Shown here: piece after piece, positions 34,135-45,361 of the stretch | Numbering within the stretch: the stretch's first letter is position 1 | Layout: each line of letters starts with the position of its first letter | NCBI RefSeq assembly: GCF_001659605.2 | Contig: NC_035164.2 | Location: 24,028,665-24,092,664 of the forward strand | Length of the DNA: 64,000 bases | Direction of reading: 5' to 3' | Source of the DNA: Manihot esculenta | Lineage: Eukaryota; Streptophyta; Magnoliopsida; Malpighiales; Euphorbiaceae | Position numbers and translations under genes: made by a program | The notes under the pieces: model-generated | What the model was told of the DNA's origin: nothing | The model's input: only the letters and a program-made list of their open reading frames with translations | Databases searched by the model: none

Positions 34135-35983
34135 TAATAGAACATATTTTAGTCTATATTATCATGATCTTATTGATGTTTATTTACACATTTTCTACCT
34201 AATTTTGTGGTTTTAATAATGTTTTGCAGATATTAGGTGTAAAGAGACAATCTGGAGAAACTGCTCTTAAAACTGCCAAAAAGTGCCAAATATGAAAAGT
34301 GCCAAAAAAGAAAAGTTTTCAAATATGGAAAGTGCTAAATAAGGAAAGTTTTCTGATAAGGAAAGTGTCAGAAAAGGAAAGCGTAATCAACAGATTCTTT
34401 GAAATTCAAATTGCAGATTCTTCTTTCCTTATTCAAAAGGTGAAGCTAATTATGGAAAGTGTCAAATAAGGAAAGTTTTCAGAAAAGAAAAGTCATCAAA
34501 TAAGGGAAGTACAGAAGCAAAAGCAAAAAAGGAAAGCTCAGTCAGAAGATTATTTGAAATTCAAATCGCAGATCTTTCTTTCCTCATTCAAAGATATGCA
34601 CACACTGCAACAGTCAAATCTTCCTATTTAGGCAGCAAGATTCCAAGGAGATGTACTTGCATCTTCTTCATTCAGCATTCAAAATTCAAACGAAGGCTCC
34701 ACCTAAAAAGGAAAGACTGGACAGATTTCTTTCCACTTCTGCACATTAATGACTGCACGCTCTCCTTCCTCTTTTGAAGCTTGATCCACGCGCCTCCTTC
34801 CTTCTAGAGAATTTGCAACGCGATTCTTTCCTTTTCAGTACTTTGGGCAGCCTCTTCACTAATTAGGAAGCAAGTATGACCTAGGGCAGCACTTTCAACT
34901 ATAAAAAGACACATAAGGAGCCTCCACATACCTTTTACACACCACCTTGGAGACACCTACGGGATTCACATCTCTTCTTCTACCTTTCTTCTTTTCTTTT
35001 ATTTTTGGTTTTGTTTCAGCCATGAGAGGCTGAAATCCTTTATTCTAGTTGAAGATTAGGTGATACTTTAGTTGTTTTATGGATTGGGAGACTTAATCAA
35101 ACATTGTTTAACTTTTGGTTGTTCAATATTCATACCATTTCATGATTTCAATATTGCTTTGTTCTTTAGATCTACGTTGATTCTTGATTGCAAATTAATA
35201 ATATGTTAGTTTGGATGATTTAAGTCCGTAATTGCTTGAGTTATTCAAACATAAGAACACTTGGTGTAAAAGCTAAGGAAATTGTATGATCTAGCAACAT
35301 CTCATGCGTTTGAGTAGCTAGGATTGGATCTCTCTTTTTCTTCATGCAATTAACAATTGTTTGATGCCTAAGGCCCAAGGATGTTCCTTGGCAATTTGTT
35401 AATTAGTAATTAATTAGAGGACGTTCCCTAATTGGTTTAATCATAAGGAGAGACATGGTGGTGAGAAGCGTTTTCCATCTCTATAACTAATCTATTGAAT
35501 CAATCAAAAGAAACTAAGTGTCAATGATCAATCCCAACAACTGAGGTGGATCCAATTCTTCAACTAGAGCTTTCTTATTATTTATTTTTCTTTTATTTTA
35601 TTATTCGCTTATTTTAATTGTTTTCAGTAGTTTGTTAATCAAATCAATCTCAAACCCCTCATTTTACTTTTACTGTAATTTATTTTTATTCCGCTTTCAG
35701 TTTATCTCGTTTTCAGTTTTATCTCGTTTCAGTTTATTTTGCTTTCTGTTTATTTCTCTTTCAGTTTTATCTCGTTTCAGTTTTATCTCGTTTCAGCTTA
35801 TCTCATTTTCAGTTTTCTTCTTTTTTAGTTTATTTTTGTTTCAGTTTATTTTATTGGTCTTGATAAGGAAAATAGGTAAGTTCTCAATTCCCTGTGGATT
35901 CGATCCTTTCACCATTATCTGCAGTTGTAAATTATTGATAACCAGAAAGGTTATTTTTTACCGGCTTCGACAACCGCGAGTCA
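34135..35983 (+). repeat. Solo LTR, Athila/Tat-type family
   Basis: It starts TAATAGAACATATTTTAG (family consensus TGATAGAGCATATTTTAG) and ends CGACAACCGCGAGTCA. It is flanked on both sides by TTTCT with no internal region, so it is a solo LTR left by unequal recombination. U3 carries 'aaataaggaaagt' repeats (about 34285-34510), a TATA box is at 34900, and a 'tttcagttttatctcg' minisatellite lies near the end (35694-35850). It is older than its relatives judging from changes at the terminus. Confidence 0.92.
34900..34907 (+). promoter_or_regulatory. Candidate TATA box of the solo LTR
   Basis: TATAAAAA, preceded by 'cactttcaac'. The same block occurs in both LTRs of element G (46795-46802 and 51248-51255, minus strand). 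Confidence 0.55.
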
Positions 35984-36894
35984 TTTCTCTCTATCAATAA
36001 GTAATGAGCCTCCAAACCCATCTACTCAGAGAGTGTATGACATGTTGGCCGCTGCTAATAAGGAATTGTGGTCAGCTTGTGAAAATCATTCACAACTATC
36101 AACTGTGGTAAGCATATCTAAACATCATTTGTCTGAAAGTTGTTTTGACAATATTTGCCAATTCATCAAAGAAATTTTACCAACTGATAATTTATTTACT
36201 GATAATTTCTACTCTACAAAGAAATTACTTGAAGACTTGGGATTACTAATTCAGAAGATTCATAGTTGCAAAGGGTCCATTACGAAGTATGACATCATAC
36301 AATGGATATATGGTGAATGGATATAAGTTCCAATCAAAATCATATTGTGCAAGTAGAGCAACTATGAACAGTGGAATATGTATTAAGGAGTCAAATTACA
36401 GCAGCAAAGAGAGCGATTACTATGGACAATTGCTTGAAGTTATATGTTTGGAGTATCTAGATCTTCCAATCAAGCAAGTTGTACTCTTCAAATGCAATTG
36501 GTTTGATCCCACTCCAAATGTCGGCACAAAGATCCATACTAAATATAAACTTGTTGATGTTAATCATAAATGATCTTTTAATAGATATGAGCCTTTTGTG
36601 CTGGGAGTATAAGCGATACAAGTGATACATACTCCGTATCCTAGCCTAAAGCGAGACAAAATTGAATGGTGGGCTGCTGTAAAAGTCAAAGCACGTTCTG
36701 TAATTTAACTTTCAACACAGGAAAATACACAACCTGTTGATGAACCATTTCAACAAGATGAAATGGAATACACTGCCATTATTAGGAAAATTGATGATTC
36801 AACAGAACAATTAAATGATCCAACTGGAGATGTTATTGAAATTGATGATGGTGAGGAAAATGATGAAGATGAAACTATAATAGCAACAAAAACA

Positions 36895-36933
<39 letters not shown>

Positions 36934-36962
36934 AATGATGAATTAGATGTAGATAGTGAATA
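35984..36962 (+). pseudogene. CACTA TNP2-like transposase, continuation
   Basis: After the second TTTCT the frame continues into VYDMLAAANKELWSACENHS and CFDNICQFIKEILPTDN, typical of TNP2. Near 36300 it jumps to the C-terminal DUF4216-type region (YYGQLLEVICLEYLDLPIKQ, VVLFKCNWFDPTPNVGTKIH), so the catalytic core is deleted. Two more stops follow (36571-36573 and near 36610). The tail at 36763-36962 is acidic, ending in an Asp run encoded by a (GAT)n microsatellite at about 36896-36932. Confidence 0.85.
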
Positions 36963-37454
36963 GAAGGTATAACATAATTGATATTTATTTTTACTCTCAG
37001 TTATTGAATATGTTTTACTACATGTGATTTGTTTAATGTGCATTTATACAGGATCAGAGGACGAGGACATAGATCTTCATGTAGTGGTCGAGGAGACCAT
37101 GGTAGGGGTAGTGTCCACACAAGTGAATCACAAAATGTCAATCAATATTTAGTCTAGCACATTGCTTTGGTTCCTAGACCAGACCAGGGTGACAGACCCA
37201 CACAGGGTGCTGCATCATCCACTCCTGCTTTAATGCACACATCTGCTACTGCCTCAACTTCCATAGATTTGCCACCTATTGCATCGACGGCTACATCTGC
37301 ATCTGCTTCTGGTAGTTGTGGACCTACAGGACACAAACCATATATTTCCTTAGTAAACTCAATGTGAATATAATTTATAAGTATTTTTAATTATGCATTT
37401 AATTTCTCCGCTCATTTCAAAAAGAATTATTTTGTCAATTATTCTTTTACAGCA
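36963..37454 (+). other. Spacer and decayed exon between the two CACTA genes
   Basis: It contains a short Arg/Gly-rich and Ser/Thr/Ala-rich reading frame (37050-37365; e.g. RGRGHRSSCSGRGDHGRG) with a stop at 37153-37155. It may be an N-terminal exon of the downstream TNP1-like gene. I cannot assign it with confidence. Confidence 0.4.
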
Positions 37455-38536
37455 TGCAGCCTTCTGATCCGATTATTAGGCGAATTACCTTGATTTTCAA
37501 GGAAAAGTTAGTAACAGATGGCTTTTATTAGAAAAATGTACCAGAAGATGTTAAAGAATTCTATTGGCAAGAATTTAAGGTAATACAAATTTTACTGTGC
37601 ATGTGATTAATTTTACTGTTCATTATTTATCACTAAATGAGAGTAATTACAGAAGCACTTCTTATGGGAGGAGGCAATAGAACAGCTTATGAAGATAGCT
37701 TGGAGGAAGAAAGCTGCAGAGCGCTACCATAGCCTTATATGTAGCATAAGGAATAGGAAGGAGAAGAGGCTATCGTTGTCAGAAGGAGTAATGGATGCAC
37801 GGCAATCCACTTAGGGTGCAGCTGAGTATCAAGACAAATATAAAAAAATTCTCAAATAATAGAAAGAGTGAAACAGGTGGGCAAGGCGCTGGCCCATCAA
37901 GACATTGTGAAGGATCTATATCTCAATATAGACATCAACAACAGATGGTAAGTAATATTTATTTTCACTTAATTTTTTCAAATGCTTTAAATTTTATCCA
38001 ATTTGTTGTGAATTTATATTCAAGCATGTTATTACTATTTATGTTGAACTTGCAGCATGAAAGACTAGGCGGAGATCCTCTACCTTATGAGTTATTTGAG
38101 GCTACTCATAAGAAAAAGGGGACCTCAGAGTTTGTTGATGCACGCTAAAAAGCCATTCAAGTGAGAAGTTAAATAAATTATAATAAATTATTTGATTTAT
38201 AGTTTATACTGTTATATCAAATTGTATTTTTTTAAGGACTACTTTCTGACTTTAAAAGAGCAAGCATTACAGACAGATAATGACAATATTGAGGCATCTC
38301 GCATTGATGAGTCTCAGTTATACTTTGAGGTAGTAGATGGAGAGAAAAAAAGAAAGGTGTACGGTCTAGGATCACAGGCTTCAATTTTCTTCCCAAACAA
38401 GTCTTTTACTAGTTCATCCTTCATATCAGCTCAGCAAAATCAGGATCTTCATGATGAAATGGCTGATCTCAGATCCAAGCTACAGGAGCGTGAGGATAAT
38501 GAACAAGTATTGCATGAGCAAAACGTACGGATTACC
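37455..38536 (+). pseudogene. CACTA second gene, Transposase_24 (TNP1/Ptta)-like
   Basis: The predicted exons are 37455-37579, 37653-37947, 38056-38160 and 38237 onward. They are joined by GT-AG introns with good sites: AAG|GTAATA...TTACAG, ATG|GTAAGT...TGCAG and CAA|GTGAG...TTAAG. The protein shows ITLIFKEKLVTDGFY, AWRKKAAERYHSL, the LGGDPLPYELFEATHKKKGT motif and VYGLGSQASIFF, then a Gln/Glu-rich coiled coil (QNQDLHDEMADLRSKL). This matches the plant Ptta/En/Spm accessory transposase family that binds subterminal repeats. Stops at about 37529, 37812 and 38146 show decay. Element F interrupts it at 38537 after TTACC. Confidence 0.78.
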
Positions 38537-40271
38537 TGATAGAGCATATTTTACTCCATATTATCATGATGTTCTTGATGTTTATTTGCATCTTTACTGC
38601 CTAATTTTCTGGTTTTAATCATGTCCTGCAGATATTAGGTGTAAAGAGACATTTTGGAGAAAATACCCTTAAAACTGCCTTAAATGGAGCAAAGGAGAGC
38701 AAGCCTACCAAGTTGAAATCAAGTGAAGCTAAATAAGGAAAGTTCTAAATAAGGAAAGTGGCAAATAAGGAAAGAACATTCAGCTAAAGCAATTTGAAAT
38801 TCAAATTTCAAATCTCCAAGTAGCCACCTCCTTATTCAAGAAGCCAAGTCTCAAGTTGCCATAAATGAAGAGTCAAATAAGGAAAGTATTTTGAAATTCA
38901 AATCTTTAAGATTCATATTCAAATTTTGAATTTCAAGATTCAGCTTATTCAAGAAGCCAAATCCAAAGATCACATGTTTGCCACCTTATGCTTTGCACAT
39001 TCAAAATTCAAATTGCAAAAGGAGGCTCCACCTTCCTTATTTGTGCATAGGAGGCAAGGATAATGTGAAGGCAAGTCTTAGGCAGCTTGGGCAGCATCTT
39101 GAAGACACTAGGGCAGCAAGTAAAGACCAAAAGACCCACTCCTTGCAATTGAAGACAAACCACATGTCCACTTCTTCACACATGTGTATGGACGGCAAGG
39201 TAAGTGCAAGCAAAGACCAAGGGCATTTTAGGCAGCCTTTTAAAGATTCATGGACAGAAAAGAACCCTAGGACAGCATCTGTAAAACATATTTAAGCTCT
39301 CCTTAAGCCAGTAGCCGAGCATCCCCATCCATCTCTTCCATTCGGCCAAGGCAAGGCGCAAGGCTTCTCCACCACTCAGTTCTTCATCTCTTGTTATTCC
39401 CTTTTATTTTCTATTTTGTTTCTGCCATGAGTGGCTGAAACCTTTAATTCTAGTTGAAGATTGGTTGAAACTAAGGTTGTTTTATGGATTGTGAGATCTG
39501 AACATAAACTATTTGTCTTTGGTTTGTTCAATATTCATACAATTTGGTGCTTGAATCTATTATTACTTTGTTGTTTTGACCAAATTGGCCACTTGATTCT
39601 TGATTGCAAGGTAATTAATTGTTAGTTTGGATAATTTTTAGTCTGTAATTGCTGGAATTATTCAAACATAAGAACACTTGGTGTAACAACTAAGGAATTG
39701 TATGATATAGCAACATCTCATGCGTTTGAGTAGCTAGGATTGGATCTCTCTATTTCTTCATGCAATTGACAATTGTTTTGATGCCTAAGGCCCAAGGACG
39801 TTCCTTGGCAATTTATTAATGAGTAATTAATTAGAGGACATTCCCTAATTGATTTGATCATAAGGAGAGACATGGTGGTGAGAAGCGTTTTCCATCTCCA
39901 TAGCTAATCTATTGAATCAATCAAGAGAACATAAGTTTCAATGATCAATCCAAACAACCAAAGTGGATCCAAATCTTCAACTAGATCTTTCTCATATTAG
40001 AATTCTCTTTTATTTTAATTACTTGCTCATTTAATTTCTTTCAATAGTTTGCTAATCAAATCAATCTCAAAACCCCCCCTTTTACTTTTATTGCACTTTA
40101 TTTTTGTTCCGCTTTCAGTTACTTGTTTTCAGTTAATTCTCTTGGTCTTGTTGAGAAAAATAGATAAGTTTTCAATTCTCTGTGAATTCGATCCTTTACC
40201 ACTATCTGCAGTAGTAATATTATTGATAACCGGAAAGGTTATTTTTGACCGGCTTCGACAACCGCGAGTCA
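38537..40271 (+). repeat. 5' LTR of element F
   Basis: It starts TGATAGAGCATATTTTAC and ends CAACCGCGAGTCA. It has few 'aaataaggaaagt' motifs (about 38735-38775) and only two or three 'tttcagtt' units near the end, far fewer than the solo LTR. Its first 450 bp align without length change to 45362-45811. Confidence 0.92.
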
Positions 40272-40275
40272 AAAA

Positions 40276-40293
40276 TTGGCACCGTTGTCGAGG
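40276..40293 (+). other. Primer binding site of F, tRNA-Asp type, mutated
   Basis: TTGGCACCGTTGTCGAGG, just inside the LTR. Compared with the Athila-type consensus seen intact in G, there are three transition differences, all at CG-containing positions, consistent with methylation decay. Confidence 0.82.
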
Positions 40294-40324
40294 AATTGAT
40301 TTAACTAATCTGTTTTTTTTTTTC

Positions 40325-42139
40325 ATGATCAGATCTGAACGTAGGGACACTCTGCCTTACAATCCAGAAATTGAACACACCATCAGGAGACTAGGAAAGC
40401 AAGCAATTCGGCCTGAAGAACCAACTGAAGCCGAACTTGCGCCTGAAGACCAACCTTGCGCAGATCACACATCCGAAACCATTAGATCACACCACCGAGT
40501 TCCTGAAATGGCAGAAAACGTGGCACAACCTGCTGCCCATAATGGACATGCTGTCCAAGACCAAATAATTCAAGAAAATCCAGCTATGAGAGCCCCAGTG
40601 CCAAGAGAAAGAACCATGAGAGAATTGGCAATACCTGTGGGTGATCAAGCACCTCTTTGCATCACCTATCCACCTCTGACAGTTTCCTTTGAACTGAAAA
40701 CAGGTTTGATTCATCTTCTCCCTAAGTTTAGAGGTCTAGAAAATGAAAGTCCACACAAGCACTTGAAAGAGTTCAATATTGTCTATTCATCTATGAGACC
40801 TCAAGGTATTTCTGAAGATCATGTTAAGTTAAGAGCTTTTCCTTTTTCACTTGATGATTATGCTAAGGATTGGCTATTTTACTTACCACCTGGATCTATT
40901 ACTTCTTGGGACGACATGGTAATAACCTTCTTAAATAAATATTTCCCAACTCATAAGGCTATTGGTGTAAGAAGAGAAATCTCAAGCATTAGACAGAAAC
41001 CATCTGAAGATTTATATGATTATTGGGAAAGATTTAAAAGGTTGTGTATAGGTTGTCCTCAACATGAGATTTCAGATAAGGCACTCATAGAATTCTTCTA
41101 TGGAGGCCTACTTTCTTCAGAAAGGAGATTCATTGGTGTAGCTTGTGGAGGATCCATTGCAGACAAGACACCTAGGGAGATGAGAGAGTTGATCTCAACA
41201 CTTGCAGCCTCATCTAGGCAATATGGAGAAGAAAAGCAACTGCAGAGAGAAGCCAATGAGGTAAGTACATCTAACCTTTCCTCTCAGATTTCTGCACTAA
41301 CCTCTGCCATGACAAATTTCTTCATAGGCCAACCTCAAAAAACCCAGCCAACTAGGCCATGTGGGATCTGTGCATATGTAGGACATCCAACTTATCAATG
41401 TCCTACCCTTCAAGAAGAGAGCCAGCAAGTGAATGCCATTGGAGGATACAACAACCAGCTTAGACATGATCCATATTCCAACACTTACAACCCAGGTTGG
41501 AGAGACCACCCCAATCTCAGGTATGGAAGGGCCAACAACAACCAGAACTATCAGAACTATCAAAGGAATCAAGCCCAACCAGCACCTCCAAATTCCATCC
41601 AGCACCTTGAAAAGATGATGGAAACAATGGTAAGTGCCATGCAAAGCATGCGACAGGACATAGGACAGCTGACTGCATCTATGAGCATATCTGAATCCCA
41701 AGGTAAACTCCCTTCTCAAACTGAAACTAATCCTAGACAGAATGTTAGTGCCATTACTTTGAGAAGTGGAAAGGAGCTTCAAGATGCCAGATATGAGGAA
41801 GAGAAGCAAGTTGTACAAGAGCCTGCACAATCTAAAACAAAGCCTGCGCAAACTGAAACCATTTCTGCTCACCACCTGCATGAGCCGGTCAGCCGAGCTC
41901 CATCTGAAACACCTCCTGCGCACAAAGTTGATCACCAGGTACGTTTTCAGATCCCACCTCCCTTTTTAAGAAGATTTGAAAGAACTCAGAAAAAAAAAAA
42001 AGAAGAAAAGGAGATCCTTGAGACTTTCAGAAAGGTAGAAATCAACATACCTCTGCTAGATGTTGTTAAGCAGATTCCTAGGTACGCAAAATTGCTGAAA
42101 GAACTTTGCACCAATAGAAAAAAGCTTGCTGAGAGATAG
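40325..42139 (+). CDS. Gag of element F
   Basis: ATG at 40325 (MIRSERRDTLPYNPE), 604 residues. A variable N-terminal region is followed by the retrotrans_gag domain (about residues 125-310: LPKFRGLENESPHKHLKEF, SITSWDDMVITFLNKYFP, LYDYWERFKRLCIGCPQH). A single CX2CX4HX4C zinc knuckle (CGICAYVGHPTYQC, about 41360-41405) follows, then an Asn/Gln-rich and Gln/Pro-rich tail. It would form the particle that holds element RNA. The frame is intact and ends at a TAG (42137-42139) just before protease. In relatives gag and pol are usually one frame, so this TAG is probably a mutation, though programmed readthrough cannot be excluded. The upstream open frame from 40049 lies in LTR sequence and is not used. 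Confidence 0.88.
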   Translation: MIRSERRDTLPYNPEIEHTIRRLGKQAIRPEEPTEAELAPEDQPCADHTSETIRSHHRVPEMAENVAQPAAHNGHAVQDQIIQENPAMRAPVPRERTMRELAIPVGDQAPLCITYPPLTVSFELKTGLIHLLPKFRGLENESPHKHLKEFNIVYSSMRPQGISEDHVKLRAFPFSLDDYAKDWLFYLPPGSITSWDDMVITFLNKYFPTHKAIGVRREISSIRQKPSEDLYDYWERFKRLCIGCPQHEISDKALIEFFYGGLLSSERRFIGVACGGSIADKTPREMRELISTLAASSRQYGEEKQLQREANEVSTSNLSSQISALTSAMTNFFIGQPQKTQPTRPCGICAYVGHPTYQCPTLQEESQQVNAIGGYNNQLRHDPYSNTYNPGWRDHPNLRYGRANNNQNYQNYQRNQAQPAPPNSIQHLEKMMETMVSAMQSMRQDIGQLTASMSISESQGKLPSQTETNPRQNVSAITLRSGKELQDARYEEEKQVVQEPAQSKTKPAQTETISAHHLHEPVSRAPSETPPAHKVDHQVRFQIPPPFLRRFERTQKKKKEEKEILETFRKVEINIPLLDVVKQIPRYAKLLKELCTNRKKLAER

Positions 42140-42817
42140 AAAGTAAGTGTAGGTGAAGTAGTTACTGCTGTAACTAAAAGAGAGCTCCCCACTAAATGCA
42201 AAGATAAAGGTATGTTTGTTATTTCTTGCAAGATTGGGAATGTTGGAATTAAGAAAGCTATGTGTGATCTTGGTGCATCCATAAATGTTATGCCTCTTTC
42301 CATCTATAATTCTTTGAATGCATGTGCACTGAAAGACACAAGAGTTGTGATACAATTAGCTTATAGATCTGTGGTATATCCCATAGGTGTTCTAGAAGAT
42401 GTGTTAGTTCAAGCAGATGAACTTGTCTTTCCTGCAGATTTTTATGTGATTGATACTAAGGAAGACAGTTGCAATACTAGTTCTGACATCCTTCTTGGAC
42501 GTCCTTTCTTGAGTACTACCAGGACTAAGACCGATGTGTATGATGGTACTTTGGCTATGGAGTTTGAAGGGGAAGTCATTAAATTTAATGTTTATGATGC
42601 TATGAAATATCCACATGATATGTCCCCTGTTTATGGTCTTCATATTGTTGACTGCTTGAGCCAAGAAATTTTTGATAAAAATCAAGATGATATTCTTAAT
42701 AGTGATTTCTGCAGAGATACTGACCAGGTACAGAAAGAGAGCCAGAAAGAGCCAAAACTGAAGGAAACAGTCTGCAGCGTCCAACAGGTGAACTGCAAAC
42801 CACTACAGGAAGTATAG
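42140..42817 (+). CDS. Retroviral-type aspartic protease region of element F
   Basis: In frame with gag after the TAG. The first residues resemble the protease entry segment (GKVITA-type linker, KRELPTKCKDKG). The active site CDLGASINVMP is at about 42265-42297, and the second conserved segment is DILLGRPFLSTT (about 42487-42520). It would cleave the Gag-Pol polyprotein. The frame ends at TAG 42815-42817 in a Gln/Lys-rich linker. Whether this region is translated depends on readthrough of the gag stop. Confidence 0.8.
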   Translation, partial: KVSVGEVVTAVTKRELPTKCKDKGMFVISCKIGNVGIKKAMCDLGASINVMPLSIYNSLNACALKDTRVVIQLAYRSVVYPIGVLEDVLVQADELVFPADFYVIDTKEDSCNTSSDILLGRPFLSTTRTKTDVYDGTLAMEFEGEVIKFNVYDAMKYPHDMSPVYGLHIVDCLSQEIFDKNQDDILNSDFCRDTDQVQKESQKEPKLKETVCSVQQVNCKPLQEV

Positions 42818-44380
42818 AAACCAGTTGCACCACTTCAGAATGATGCACAGACCACTCCTGCACAGGAAGAGGCATCTGAAAGCCTTTCAGGCGTGTCCTT
42901 TCAGCTTCCAATGCAGAACAGTCCTCTTCCGCCTCCCTTTCAGTCAGGACATGCGCAGAAGAATGTTCCTGAAACCAGTTCTGCCAGACAGTCAACACAG
43001 ACACCCTTGCAACACCTTTCAGAATCTAAAGAATGTGAGAATGGCCTCTTTGAACAGATCTTCTAGGCCCAATCTGATGACCCATGGTACGCACACATGG
43101 TGAACTACCTAGCCACAGGTAACTTGCCTTCTGACATGCCTAAGCACACTAGAGACAAGATAAAGAAAGATGCCAAATACTATGTTTGGGATGAGCCATA
43201 TTTGTGGAAACATTGTGCTGACCAAATGATAAGGAGATGTATTCCAGACCAAGAAATAGCTTCAATGCTTACTTTTTGTCATTCCTATAGTTGTGGTGGA
43301 CACTTTGGTCCAAGAAAGACAGCACATAAAATACTTGAAAGTGGCCTGTTTTGGCCCACTATTTTTCGAGATGCTTTTCTGTTTTGCAGATCATGTGCTA
43401 TGTCAACAGACTGGAAATCTCTGAGCAATAGAAATCAAATGCCACAGAACCCCATTATGGTCTGTGAGGTATTTGATGTGTGGGGCATAGACTTCATGGA
43501 CCCATTCCCACCATCCTTTGGATACACCTACATCATCCTTACAGTGGATTATGTATCCAAGTGGGTAGAAGCTAGAGCAACGAAGACTGATGATGCCAAA
43601 GCAGTAGTAGACTTTGTAAAGACCCACATCTTTGCTAGACATGGAGTACCAAAGGCAATCATCAGTGACAGAGGGATCCATTTTTGCAATAAGGTAGTGG
43701 AAAGCCTTCTCAGAAAGCACAATGTCATACATAGGACATCCACAGCCTACCACCCTCAGACAAATGGGCAAGCTAAAGTGTCCAACAGAGAAATCAAGGC
43801 CATACTTGAAAAGATAGTATCTCCCAACTGAAAAGACTGGAGTGCACATTTGGAAGATGCCTTATGGGCCTACAGAACAGCCTATAAGACTCCTATAGGT
43901 ATGTCTCCTTATAGATTGGTCTATGGAAAAGCTTTCCATCTTCTAGTTGAGCTTGAACACAAGGCCTATTGGGCTGTAAAGAATTGCAACATGGACCTTA
44001 ATGAAGCTGGACACCATCGTAAATTGCAACTGCAAGAGCTAGAGGAAATAAGATGAGATGCATATGAGACCTCCTGGAACTACAAAGCAAAAACCAAAGC
44101 TTCCCATGACAGTCAGATTTCAAGAAAACAATTTGAGGTTGGTGACAAAGTCTTACTCTTTGACTCTCATTTGAAATTATTTTCAGGAAAGCTACGATCT
44201 AGGTGGATTGGACCATTTATTGTAGAGCATGCTTATCCACATGGAGCCGTAGACATTCGCAGTGTAGAGACAGGAAAAATCTTTAAGGTGAATGGCCATC
44301 GCCTGAAACTTTTCTATAAAGGATTTGCAGTGCAAGTAGTGGAAGAAATTCCACTACATCAACCAACTCATTCTGCCTAA
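42818..44380 (+). pseudogene. Linker and integrase of element F (RT absent)
   Basis: A 250-bp Gln/Pro-rich linker leads directly to WYAHMVNYLATGNLPSDMP, normally found after RNase H. The integrase Zn finger (CHSYSCGG-HFGPRK...FCRSCAMS) has lost its last Cys, replaced by Ser. The core keeps Asp in WGIDFMDP, Asp in ISDRGIHF and Glu in REIKAILEK. A TGA at 43829-43831 follows IVSPN and another TGA at 44054-44056 follows LEEIR. The C-terminal domain ([20 protein letters not shown]) ends at 44380. It is an inactive integrase, and no RT or RNase H motif is present in the preceding linker. Confidence 0.88.
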
Positions 44381-45361
44381 GAGGATCACACCATGCACAC
44401 CACACCCCAGGGAAGTACTCATTTTCTTTTGTTCTTTTTCTTTTCTTGTACATTGAGGACAATGCATGATTTAGGTGTTGGGGTGCATATCTTCTTTCTT
44501 CTTCTTCTTCTTTCTTCTTCTTTTTCTTCCTTTTAGTTTTTGTTTGTTTTCATTTATGCTTTCAATAACACACATAACCACAGTCTTCTTCTTTTTGTTT
44601 TGCTCTACTCAAACTGATAGACTATGTTGAATGAGATTTTCTTTCCATGACCCCATTAATATGATGACTCTTTAAACTTATGTTGAATCAATTGCAGTGA
44701 GTTGTATTCATGTTTGGAAATTGCCTTTTGAATTGAATCTTTGAGCTTGCCAAGGTGAAAAATATATTGATGACCCTCATTAGAGAGAATGAATTGAAAA
44801 TTGTGTGAATGAACTTAACATGACTTATTTTAGTAATTGGTGTTGATTTTCTCAAATCATTGAGAGAAAGAAATTCAACAAAGGCTTAGACTTCAAAAGC
44901 ACAAATTGAAAAACTGTTCCAATGGTCAAAAGACTATGAACAGAGCTAGTAGCCACTTGGACAGGTGACCAACTGAGTAACCGGGGGTGGGTTTCACAAA
45001 TATGTACCTTCACGTCAAAAGGTTGATGACTTTTTCAAGCAAGATTAAAGTGCAAAAGGCTGAATAAAGTACTTCAAAGTAAGGGCAAATCACTCTGAAA
45101 GCTAGAAAGAGTCTTAATTGAACAAATATTATGTGCATGTGTAATCTCTCTCTTGAGAAAAACAAATCCTAGCCATGGTAAGTAAAGGGAAACAAGGAAA
45201 GAAGGTGAGTAACCTTGATGCATATATTCTTCACTGCAATGATTCAAAATAGATGTCTTGAGTAAGAGTTTAAGTGGAAATAAGGATCAAATAGCAAAGA
45301 GAGCTTGTTTGACAATGTTTATTTACTTGAGGACAAGTAAAAGGCTAGGTGTGGGGGTATT
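44381..45361 (+). other. Noncoding 3' domain of element F with two PPT-like motifs
   Basis: There is no convincing ORF, and no env-like gene in the place where Athila relatives carry one. A motif starting TTGAGGACAATGCATGATTT and ending in a G-rich tract (44453-44487) is followed by a pyrimidine-rich tract (44490-44530). A related motif, TTGAGGACAAGTAAAAGGCT with GTGTGGGGGTATT (45327-45361), abuts the 3' LTR and is the true PPT. The roughly 870 bp between them is homologous to 47974-48826 of element G. Confidence 0.75.

Noticed and set aside
35632..36000. Plus-strand Phe/Ser-rich frame near the solo LTR end
   Set aside because: Translation of the 'tttcagtttatctcg' minisatellite crossing the LTR edge.
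36750..37043. Minus-strand poly-Ser frame
   Set aside because: Antisense of the Asp run and acidic tail of the CACTA protein, caused by a (GAT)n microsatellite.
44381..45361. Possible env-like gene between integrase and 3' LTR of F
   Set aside because: Only frames of about 60 codons, with no signal peptide or membrane segment pattern.
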